A stretch of 64,000 nucleotides of DNA from assembly GCF_019112545.1 (NCBI RefSeq), contig NW_025064880.1, forward strand, positions 1,747,477 through 1,811,476, written 5' to 3'. Below the pieces are notes generated by a model. The model ran no database searches. It was not told the origin of the DNA and was given only the letters and a program-made list of their open reading frames with translations. Source of the DNA: Guyanagaster necrorhizus. Lineage: Eukaryota; Basidiomycota; Agaricomycetes; Agaricales; Physalacriaceae. Below are positions 27,901-37,700 of the stretch, in pieces (position 1 is the stretch's first letter; each line of letters starts with the position of its first letter). Made by a program: the position numbers and the translations under genes.

Positions 27901-28597
27901 CGTGTCACTATGAGAAGTCGACCCGACACGGAGCCTCCTTTGACCCTTAGCTCCAAAAAACCTGATATTATGTGGTTACCTAAGGAGGATGATCTTCTTA
28001 AAAGCCTCGTTAATACATATGGGTCCCTCGACAAGGACAGGAACTGTAATTGGAAGCTTATCGCTGAATGCTTCAATTCGTCTCGCATTACTGTACCTTC
28101 TGACCGACGTGGACCCCGGGAATGCTATGCACGGTGGAAGGAAAGATGGGCCGATGTGGGCCATAAAGACCAAGATACCCTTTTAACCAGCCCTGGGATA
28201 ACCATTCCTGTGCCAGCTGCACAGATGACAACCAGAGGAGTCAAGCGATTGGCTAGTACTAGTGTATCCAGCACCACAGCCCCGAGTCTCCCAGGAATGG
28301 ACGTGGAGCCCAAGAATAAGCGTCACAAGACGGTACAAGATTCCATGCGGAAACTGATCAAGCGGCGCGCAGAATTAACTGCCAAAAACTCTCGTTCGTT
28401 TTACAATTCTTCCCTTTCTATCCTTTACCGATGTCCATTCACTTTTAGCTAGGAAATCCAGCACTGTCCATGAGACACACGGCCAATACGCTAAGATGCC
28501 TAAATTAGCTCCTGCTGATCTGGTCAGGATCAAGATGGATAGAGATATGAGAGACGTGAAAGATTATGCTTTGCTGGTAAACGCAAAGGCACAACAG

Positions 28598-28629
<32 letters not shown>

Positions 28630-29528
28630 ACAACAGTCTCAGCAAGGTCAACAAGCACAACCTGCACCGCAAGCGCAGTCAGCTCAGGCAGCGCAACCAA
28701 CTCAGGCAGCGCAACAGCCGCGCGCGTCCCCGGTATGTAAGGTTTTTAAGCCTCGGAGCTTTACTGATTCTTTTGTATTACCTTGTCAAGGCCAATAGCA
28801 CACCTGTTGCCAACGGACAGACGCAGAGTTCTAACGTACAGAGGACAGCCGGGCAAGCTTTACCTACTCAAGGGATGGTGTCCACCAGCATACCGATCCG
28901 CAATCAAGTCAACATATCTCAGCAGCAGCGAATAGGTACCCCGCTGATCTCAGGAAATAGTCGACTTTCGCCACAACAAATACTGCGAAACCAACAGCAG
29001 CAAGCCCAATTAGCTCAGCAACAGCAGCAACAACTAACGCAACAGCCGATCCCCCAGTCGCATCAATCGCTCACGACCCAGCAGATCCAACACGCCATTG
29101 CCCACTTGCAAGCACAGACAGCTGCGGCTGCTGCTGCTGCTGGTCAGACCACGGCGAGTGTCAGTGTCAACGGGGCTCATTTGTCGCCGCCGTTCGGCGC
29201 ACGCGATGCAACATCATCGCCTCAGATTAATAACAATGGCCTTGCCAATTCAGTCAGCTCTCCACGACCTCCGTCGACGCAGCCTCAAACGCAGGTATCG
29301 GTGCCTGTCCAGTCTCAAGTTCCTCGTGCGACCAATGTCCCGTATTACCTACCGAATTATACGCAAGAGCAACTTCAAAATGCGTTGCGGTTGCAGGCGT
29401 TGGTGCGCGATTGACTGCTTGCATGAGATTGATTCTTACCTTGGTCTCTGCAGCAACAAGCACAGGTGCAACAGCAACAGCAACAGCAAGTTCAACAGCA
29501 ACAGCAGCAAAACCAGCAGCAGTCTTAG
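24942..29528 (+). CDS. eaf1: NuA4 histone acetyltransferase scaffold Eaf1/Vid21
   Basis: Platform subunit of the NuA4 histone-acetyltransferase complex, nuclear. Ten exons: 24942..24994, 25048..25191, 25247..25872, 25922..26493, 26547..26696, 26747..27836, 27890..28393, 28449..28732, 28791..29402, 29454..29528, giving 1369 residues. The N-terminal helix resembles the family start (RRNELLTEMYHLLRRRDN). A Glu-rich block follows near residue 245. The HSA domain (about 480-560) contains HWDYLMDEMKWMRIDFREER and RRWKYAVAYNLAQSVLEW; HSA domains bind actin and Arp4. The SANT/Myb domain (about 900-965) contains MWLPKEDDLLKSLVNTYG, NWKLIAECFN and GPRECYARWKERW. The C-terminus is Gln-rich with CAG/CAA runs. 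The donor of exon 7 could also be 7 nt further on; both choices keep frame. The final exon is almost pure Gln. It lies 258 bp downstream of the ALDH gene. Confidence 0.9.
25776..25839 (+). repeat. GAA/GAG repeat encoding a poly-Glu tract in Eaf1
   Basis: Tandem GAG/GAA codons with a few AAA or AAG interruptions, inside exon 3 of the Eaf1 gene. They encode an acidic block of about 20 residues. The mixed codons make it less slippage-prone than a pure repeat. Confidence 0.85.
28592..28636 (+). repeat. CAG/CAA repeat encoding polyglutamine in Eaf1
   Basis: About fifteen consecutive Gln codons with alternating CAA and CAG, inside exon 8 of the Eaf1 gene. Further CAG/CAA clusters occur around 28995-29045 and form nearly all of the last exon (29454-29525). 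Eaf1 orthologues are commonly Gln-rich at the C-terminus. Confidence 0.88.
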
Positions 29529-30242
29529 GTTGGGTATGTGCTGAGGGGTATTGATAAGTCTTGTAATCATTTTTGTTCTTTCTATACTATTGGTTGCAAA
29601 TGCATCATATTCATGAAACTTTAACATGAGGTCTGTCACTGTCAGACCCCTTTCTGTTTCATTCAACCCACAGTTGCCGATAACAGGGACCATGTTCAGC
29701 GAATGACATAGGTCTGCCAGAGGTGACATTGTTAGATTTCTTGTTGATAATGGTGGTAGAGAGAATCGGTCGCGAATTTCTATTGGCTCGGTGAACATGC
29801 GCCGTGTGCGAAAATCGGATTTGGACCTCTACCGGGTTGCTAGGCTTACGGCGACAAGTGAGCCAGTCAGAAAATAGATATGACGGGCACCGTAGCCTAG
29901 CGTAGTGCAAGAAGCGTTTAGTGCACGGGCGCCGAGTCGTTTACGGGACTGAGAAGGCAAATCAGCTCGGGCCGGAATGTGGCTCAAGCATCCTAACACA
30001 AAAGTCCTGTCAAGTCAAGGCTTGGTCGATAACGTCCTGCCCCACGCATCCCAGCTATCCGCCCTCGTCGTCCTCGCGATCCCGTCCTCACGATCCCGCC
30101 CTCGCCAAGGTCGTCGTACTCGTCAAGTGATATCCATCAGCTGAATTAGGTTCGACTGCAAAGACATGTGCCATCTTTTTTTTAATTTACCGTGTATCCC
30201 CGTGGCTTTCTGATCAGTACTTCTTCAACAGACGCTCCCAGC
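29529..30242. other. Spacer between Eaf1 and GH5 glucanase genes
   Basis: Contains the Eaf1 3' flank and the glucanase promoter; 30060-30120 is C-rich. A minus-strand ORF reaching in from the left is only the complement of the CAG-repeat exon. No other gene is supported. Confidence 0.4.
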
Positions 30243-33064
30243 ATGTCAGGGCCTCACAATGAACCAGTCAGCAACGTGGAGTACGACCCTCTGCCATTGA
30301 CGAGCGACGACCAGCACATCATTGCCCTCTATAATGCCGCGTCTCCCCTTCCTTCCGCTCCCAGTACCCCGCAACCGCCAGAGCAGGATCTCCCCCCCGA
30401 TGATATTGGGATCCCTTCCGGCGCTGAACAGCCTCGCTTCCTCGGTGCCGCCCTGTACAGTGAAGGAGGACCCGTCATTCGCGACTCATATCATTCACAC
30501 GGCACATTTCCTTCCACTGGAGGTAGAGACTCCGAATACAGTTCTTCAGTGTATGCCCTGAACGACACGCAGCTCCGAAACCAAGGCAGCGAGGGCTTTG
30601 ATGCCGCCTACCATGATGATCCACGCGACACGGAATATTATGGCGCTGAGGGAGAGAGAAGTATAGGCATGGCACCAATGACCAGTCGGGGGAGCAAATA
30701 CCTGGAAGAAAAACGCGCTGTTTATGCCGCCCCAAGATCTAAACGGAAAGTTGTTATTGTTGCAGGAACAGCCGCCGCCGCTCTTCTCATCCTTGCCATC
30801 GTTATCCCCGTGTATTTCACCGTTGTCAAACCCAAAAGCACCACGAGCTCAGACAGCAGCGGCAGCAGCAACAACAGTGGCGGGACTAGCAGTCCATCGG
30901 CCACCAGCACCGGCAAGTCAACCCTCGCGGCTGTGACAGGTGGTGACGGGTCCAAAATCACGACGGAGGATGGATCGCAGTTCACGTACTCAAATTCCTT
31001 CGGTGGATATTGGTACTATGACCCTACAGACCCGTTTAACAATGCAGCACGACCCCAATCTTGGAGTCCTGCACTAAACGAGACGTTCAACTATGGCGTC
31101 GACATAATTAGAGGGTAAGCGTTTTCCCATAAATTTCCCATGATGTCAACTAATACAATCCGTGATACGTAGTGTCAACGTTGGTGGATGGCTTACCATC
31201 GAACCTGTAAGTGAACCTCTCAATACGTATCATGTCTTCCGCTGACCTGACATCCTCTTAGTTCATGCGAGTACCTTCTACAACCGTCTAAAGACCGGCT
31301 CGACTGACGAGAACTACAGTTCTCCTGCTCTCTTCGAGCCTTACGCAGCTGACAGCTACCCGGCAGTTGATGAATACACTCTGCATACCATACTAAGGGC
31401 GGATACTACAAATGGTGGCATTGAACAGATCGAGGAGCACTACAAGACATTTATCGTATGCCGCTCGCCTAAAATCCTTGTTTTCGACGTGTTTGACAAT
31501 GCAGTAGACGGAACAGGATTTCGCTGAGATTGCTGGCGCAGGTCTAAACTATGTTCGAATACCTCTGCCGTATTGGGCCATTGAAACTCGTGGCGATGAA
31601 CCATTCTTGCCTAAAGTTGCTTGGACGTGAGTAAGAAGCGACCCGCTGTATTGCGCTTGTTTTAAAATGTCCCTCCGTCACAGATATTTCCTGAAAGCCA
31701 TTCAATGGTGTCGTAAATACGGCTTGCGAATCAACCTCGACTTCCATGCCCTGCCAGGCAGCCAGAACGGATGGAATCACTCTGGCAAACTAGGTAGTGT
31801 CAACGTTTTAAATGGACCCATGGGCTACGCAAATGCACAGCGTTCCTTGGACTATATTCGTATCCTCGCGGAATTTGTATCACAGCCTCAATACCGAGAT
31901 GTCGTGACAATCTTTGGGATTGCAAACGAAATCCTAGGGTCAACCGTCGGCGAAGACCAGACTAAAGCTTTGTAAGGGTTTCTACTTTTCTCAATTCTCG
32001 GTATCTAACAGACCGTTTCAGCTATCTTCAAGCTTATGACATTGTTCGCAATGCTGGAGGCATCGGCGAAGGGAAGGGTCCTTGGGTCAGTTTCCACGAT
32101 GCATTCTTCTCTCGATCAGAGTGGTCTGGTTTCCTGCCCGATGCCGACAGGATTACTCTCGATTCTCACCCATACTTGTGTTTCAACGGTCAGTCCAACG
32201 CGGCAATGAGCACCTACACCACGACACCTTGTACTACTTGGGGATCCCTTGTAAATGGAACAATGAGCGACTTCGGTCTTGCCAACGCGGGTGAATTCAG
32301 TCTTGCGGTTACTGATTGTGGCGAATATCTCAACGGTGTTAACTTGGGCACTCGGTACGAGGGAAATTATACCGGCTACACGACGTCGATGGGAAGCTGC
32401 ACGGAGTGGACCGATTGGAAGAGCTGGGATGATGACATGAAGAGTGCTATGGAACAATTCTCCCTCGCGAGTATGGACGCACTTCAAGTATGTTTGCTTT
32501 CTTTTGTCACTAGGCTTCGACCTTCTAACTCCCATCCCTAGAACTGGTTTTTCTGGACATGGAAAATAGGTAAGATCCAAGGCTGCTGCTATGCTGGACA
32601 ATGTTCTGATTCCTATCTTCTTTTTCTCACAAGGCAATTCGAGCATTTCAGGCGAAATTGAATCACCAGCCTGGTCATATCAGCTTGGCCTCCAACAAGG
32701 CTGGCTGCCGAAGGACCCTCGTAATGCCGTTGGGACATGTGGAAATTCTAGTCCTTGGACAGGTACTCTTAGTGCTGGCTCCGGCAGCATACCAGCAAGC
32801 GTCAGCAGCTCTCTTCCATGGCCCCCTGCAACCATCAGCAATGCCGGTACAGTCACGAGTCTGCCTTCGTATACCCCCACCGGAGTTGTTCCAACGCTCC
32901 CTGCTCCAACGTTGACAGCCAGCGCGACTGCTTCTATCGATGTCGGGGATGGATGGAATAACAGCGGCGACAATGATGGACTGATGGTGAATATCACGTC
33001 ATGTAGCTATTTGGATCCTTGGGTGGGGCCCTCAGCATCACCACCGTCGCCCTTGTGCTCCTAA
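30243..33064 (+). CDS. Membrane-anchored GH5 exo-beta-1,3-glucanase-like enzyme
   Basis: Glycoside hydrolase family 5, close to fungal exo-beta-1,3-glucanases that trim cell-wall glucan. Exons 30243..31114, 31173..31210, 31262..31455, 31508..31626, 31684..31971, 32022..32487, 32542..32569, 32634..33064 encode 811 residues. A long polar N-terminus (Ser/Pro/Asp) is followed by one membrane helix (about 168-193, VVIVAGTAAAALLILAIVIP), then a Ser/Gly linker, so a type II membrane protein with the catalytic domain outside. The domain opens with IRGVNVGGWLTIEP and has YVRIPLPYWAIE and LDFHALPGSQNG. The acid/base Glu490 is in FGIANEI and the nucleophile Glu595 in NAGEFSLAVTDC. The glucanase end is WFFWTWKIG. 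Splicing at the GTAAGT at 31207 would shift frame into stops, so the weaker GTGAAC donor at 31211 is used. The tail is Ser/Pro/Thr-rich. Confidence 0.9.
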
Positions 33065-33400
33065 GCCTACTAGGGGAATATTCCCCTCGTATGATAATGG
33101 CAAGTTCCGTCCGCCCTCCTTTCTGCTATATAAAGACTTTGAACCTTGCTATCTTTTGTTTGATACTTTGTGGAATTTTCCTTCCTTGCCGCTGGTTTTC
33201 CATCACAGTATTGGTTGTAGCCTTTGTTCTTTCATCATGACTTTTATATTTCAGTAATATTACCCTGCAATTGATTGGACTTCCGTTTCGCACGTCCATT
33301 CTTTGTTCAATAGCATAACACTATATATAACTTACATCTAGCGCACAATATATAAAAAAGGGCTTGTTGTTTCGGTGTATAAAAAAAGGTGTTTGTAGAT
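33065..33400. other. Convergent 3' spacer, glucanase / small protein
   Basis: The two flanking genes converge here, so it should contain both terminators. It has T-rich stretches and A runs compatible with polyadenylation. No gene is supported. Confidence 0.4.
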
Positions 33401-33728
33401 TTAGTGTTCTCCGCTTGTAGTTGCGTAACGATCTTCTAGGTCTTCCTGCCCGCCAAAGCCTCCTTCGAAGTCGTGATTCATCGATTTGGATTGGTCCTGG
33501 TGGTTCAGCTTTTCTTTGAGAGCTGCAAGCTGTTCCTGCTCCTAAGTGCGCGGGTCTATAATTTCAATGACACCAGCTGTGGTACATTGGGTCGTACCTT
33601 TTTGTGAGCATACTGTGCTTCCTCGCCTTGTTCCCTAGACTTCCAGGTCTTATCCTATAGGTTCATTAACATTAGGTTCTCGCTAACAGATGAACGAGAA
33701 TTACTTGGGCGGTAGCACCAGACGACAT
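33401..33728 (-). CDS. Small ATPase-inhibitor (IATP/Inh1)-like protein
   Basis: Three short exons on the complement, 33401..33541, 33598..33654 and 33705..33728, join into 73 codons with clean GT-AG borders. The order is MSSGATAQ, then a charged helix SREQGEEAQYAHKKEQEQLA ending ALKEKL, then an acidic Gly-rich tail ending YATTSGEH. The helix with spaced Glu/Lys and the EQLAALKEKL pattern resemble the F1F0-ATPase inhibitor family, which blocks ATP hydrolysis by mitochondrial ATP synthase at low pH. Against this, no mitochondrial presequence is visible and the Gly/acid tail is not typical, so it may be a related small helical stress protein. All exons are too short to be seen as ORFs on their own. 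Confidence 0.65.
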
Positions 33729-34198
33729 TTTCAGATACAGGGTACGAGATGCAGATGGTGGTGCTGATGTAAACAAGTGATATGACGTCACTGCAGATCC
33801 TCTTCAAGAAAGTAGTACAGTATCCCATGGTATATCTTATCCTACAGGAAGACTACAGGTAGACGTGTTCCGACCCCTTATTTGCAACAGCGAAGCTTCG
33901 CCCTTCAACCTTCTTGACATAGTTCTTCATCATTTGGCTCTCCTTCAACCATTGCCGGTAAGTACGAGCAGTTGGATTGATGGACATCGTTTGTTCGATG
34001 TTCTAGAACGAAAATCGAAAGACATCCCACGCAATTCATCACGAGAAATCCCTTACCTTAATACCACTGCCCGGCCCCGATCTTAGAACAAACTCCCAAG
34101 ACAAGTATAACGTCTTTGTTGGATGGTGTCCGTACCGTGTAGCTTCGAATTCCTTTGCATCAAGCTCGAGTCCAAGACAGGCCTTCTCACCCGTCACT
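33729..34198. other. Spacer between small helical protein gene and NmrA relic
   Basis: Contains the promoter of the small ATPase-inhibitor-like gene, including a TGACGTCA palindrome. Nothing else is recognisable. Confidence 0.4.
33783..33790. promoter_or_regulatory. TGACGTCA (CRE/ATF-type) palindrome
   Basis: A perfect 8-bp ATF/CREB-type site 54 bp upstream of the small ATPase-inhibitor-like start codon. In fungi such sites bind stress bZIP factors. The link to this gene is inferred from position only. Confidence 0.3.
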
Positions 34199-34730
34199 TA
34201 TGAGAATTCTCGACGCAGATCTTCACCTTTACACCTGAACAAAAAATTCGGTGATGCAGGTTCCCTAAGCGCGGGTACTTATACTTACCTACCCATCCTC
34301 CAAAGTCTCTCCACGTTCATGGAATAAATTGGCGCCTCGGGAGGAATAGGGATGTCACTCTGCGAGAATCCTTTCTTAGGATCGTAGCTAGGAAGGAAGA
34401 AGGACGTGAAGAAATTTTCGTAGTACATGGGAATGCAGATGAAAGTCCCAGGAATGCCGGACTCGATGCGAGCCTTGGACATCCAGCTGACGGCCTTGGA
34501 CCACACAAAATGTTGTACATCGTCGGTTTTCGCAGCCTTGACCATATTCTTGCCGTGGAGCTGCTCCAAATCATATCCGGTCGTAGAACAGGGTCCACAG
34601 CAAAGAGGCTCCATGCTCCGGCAAACGCATTGGTGACTTTGTCTAGGTTTGAAAGATAAGCCTTAACGACCTTGGCCGCGGTAGATTCGGGGCTCCTGGT
34701 GATAGCGCGGATAGTGAAGGTCCCGGGATC
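34199..34730 (-). pseudogene. NmrA-like NAD(P)-binding protein relic
   Basis: Reading leftward, DPGTFTIRAITRSPEST and VTNAFAGAWSLFAV match the first third of NmrA-like/HSCARG Rossmann proteins. Then the frame shifts by one near 34575-34610 to continue as EQLHGKNMVKAAK, VQHFVWSKAVSW, SGIPGTFICIPMYYENFFTSF and DIPIPPEAPIYSMNVE. A second one-base shift near 34305 leads to DFGGWV next to a donor-like GTAAGT. A KVKICVEN piece about 34205-34230 resembles the following family segment. The N-terminal GATGxQGG nucleotide motif is absent. Two frameshifts and a missing start make a functional product unlikely. NmrA-like proteins are redox-sensing regulators. Confidence 0.72.
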
Positions 34731-37700
34731 CCTAAGGGAGATATAACCACTACTCCTTACCTGAAAATGAAGCCATCGGTACTCATATCAATGTAAGTAC
34801 TTTCAAACTCATTGTCCCGTCGCTCCAGTTACCGCAATCAGCTCAGACATTATGAGGGAGGACCTCAGGGAGAAAAATATGTTCCTCGTCCATGATATAT
34901 GAACTATGGTGGTATTACCGGCTAACTTGTCGTTATAGCTTGACCGAAAGGAGATCGTTATAGTGACCGTTTTCAAATCAGGGTGTTCCGGAGGCGGGAA
35001 CCAGAAACATGCATGGTCGAGCAGCGCAAAGACTCTGAAAAGAAATCCCTACTGCATCTTTGTGCCTGTGTAGTAAAGATAAATATGGAGTGCCGGACAG
35101 GTCAGTAGGAATAGGAGGTGCTGTCTCATGAAGGAGGGCACGCCCACACGCGCCCGTCGAGCGTCCAGTGTACGTGCTGCCACTAAAAGGTGAAGCAGAA
35201 ATATGAACCCCCAAGCAGCGCTTATTACGATTCAGAATGAAACGTTACTCCTGTAGGTTATGGACAGAAAAAAAAAGAGACCTTCGGCAACTTTCAACTT
35301 GCTTGGCCTTCTGCTCTTGATATCCTCGTAAGCTTGCATGTGTCCAAAGTTTTCAGTAGCGATACGGATGGGCGTCGTAAGTCCAATTGTACACGATAAT
35401 GTCAACCGCAGCATCTCCGCAAACCTTTGAAAGATCCTAATACAAGTAACCGTTACGTTTAGCAACCTAGAAATGAAAACTTGCTGACGTTCTGGATGAG
35501 AGAGACGTAAAAATCGCCGGTGAAGAATCAAAAAGATCCGCGTAATCAACGAGTGAACGGGAGACAGAATCTGCGCAAATGACTTGTATTTGTCAATGCG
35601 GCCAGGATTCGAACACTGAGCGCTGGCTCATCGAAGCCTTCAGTGAGGACCAGGCACGAGATCAACGCGCCGCGTAGAAACGCAAGAGAACACAAGCCTA
35701 GAAGTGGGAAGACAGGCGTACGTGTGAACTGGTAAGTCTTGTTACAAGGATTGCGCCGTCAATATCAAACAAAGGTCTTTGTAATTCTCCGGTCAATGCG
35801 TAGCATGGTCCGTAGGACGGCCCTACTAACCCGCAGAGACAGCTTGAAAGCCAGCCCAGGAGAATGTGAAATTTGGGGATATTAAGCCTGCGAAGACGTG
35901 GGATCAAGAGGCCGTAGATTGTCGGTGTATATGCGATGATTTGGCCAGGATATGCAGGAGTGTTGTCCGAGGCCATCGCGGATTGCTGGTCCTAATTCTG
36001 AGATTCTTCTTGTTCTAACACTGAGTAATACGAGTACCGATTGAAGGTGGCGGAGGTCCCTAGTCTGTAGGAATGGCAATCGAACAGTAGCTTCGGTATA
36101 AGGATTCGATGATGGCCCAGAGATAGACTCGGATCTATAAGAAATGGGATGAGCTGAAACTTGGATGCTAGTGTTCGGCCTTTGATCGTTAATGCTGGTC
36201 CCAAGTTGCTGCTGGTAAGTCTTTCAAACGAACCGCGGCCAGAAACTCTGGACAAATTCCTTCAGTTGCGGGGCATTTGTCGTGAGCGTACACATCGGAG
36301 GCACAAGCACAGTCGGGAGGGCAGTGGGCCGCATAAGCTGAGAGAACCATAAAGAATCAAAATCGAAGACAGGGCTGAAGCGCTCGCTGATCCTCAGTAA
36401 TTACGTACTTGAACTTCCTCTCCTGAATTTCAAAGCCTCTCTATTGACCCGTCGTGATAAATAAAGACACGATTGTACATTCGAAAATACGCAGGTGAAT
36501 TGGGATCAAGGCGCAGCAAAGGTTTGGGAAACTGCCAACTGCCACGGCCAACGCGAAACGGTTAGTCGAAGGCCCAGCAGAGGCCCTCTTTTGTAGTCTC
36601 GATATCTTATTGTGGAGAGTTGACTTGGATTCAGTGTTAGTGATAAATACCTTTCCCAATTAGATAGCACCTGGCAAGTCGCATCTGATTTGAAGAAGCT
36701 CCAGAGAGACCTTCTGCTTCATATTTATTACTGTCCTCGACAACGAGGGTATCGCACACGAGGGTCGAAAGAAGGACGTGTCAACGACCGTGTGACTTGC
36801 CGTTGGGGCTGCGGATCGTTTCTAGCCAGCTCGGTTGATACGATGAGCAGTTGGTATTTTGAGTGAGTATTCGACGAAGTTTGCGCAGCAAAAACGAATG
36901 AGAAGCCTGATCCAGTCAGACGTAAAGGGAGGGAGGGCTCTTCAGCTTTTGGTAGACGAGAGATCAACACGACCGTCACGACACATACAGCGATGTGGAG
37001 TCAACGTCTGCTGAGATACTATATTAGCCAGGAGATGTCCGGGAGTGTAAACAGGGGACTACCTTTGGAGCAAGCCATTAGACACCTATATGCTCGGAAA
37101 CTGACGCATGATGGACCTCATGGAGGACAGATCGCTTCTTCATAGATAGGCCATCCTTTCCCGGCGTTCAAGGACGAGAAGGATCGGACTTTGAAGAAGG
37201 CCACCCTGATTGACTCATAGGCCAACTCGTCTGAAGGTGCTCCGATGCGGCACGGTGATGGCCCATGTGCTCATTCAGCCTGTACGCCTGTTGGATATTT
37301 ATCTCCTTCTACAGACAAGGTGGCGATGAGAAAACAAGTCTCGTCATTGATTTTACGAACCTCTTACGAGGAAACGGAACAAAAGTGGTTGACGTGATAG
37401 CTAACATTCGTCTTGCTTTAGGCATATAGGGGGGGGGGGCCTTTCCTGCCGCGACGTAAGAGTTCAACGTTCATGGCGGATACGCCACTCAAGACGTACG
37501 CCATATGCGTAAGTCCCCATCTAATGGTCCTATTCGGTCTTCGGTTGCTTCTCGACTTGCTTTGCATAAGATAGCAGACCGGTTTTCCCTAGTTGATAAA
37601 CGAAGCGTAAGTCCGAAGCTACCTCTGGGATGCATACTGAGCCCACGAAATATTCCCCTCGGTACCGGTTGTTGTATCATATCGGTGCGTCATACCACCC

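Noticed and set aside
29436..29798. Minus-strand ORF with a long poly-Leu stretch
   Set aside because: It is the complement of the CAG-rich terminal exon of Eaf1.
35597..35675. tRNA-like element on the minus strand with a GTTCGAATC B-box and a 5-bp acceptor match
   Set aside because: The T-stem has two mismatches and a wobble, no sound D-arm or anticodon arm could be drawn, and a 6-bp inverted repeat (CACTGA/TCAGTG) explains part of the fold. Left out as a tRNA.
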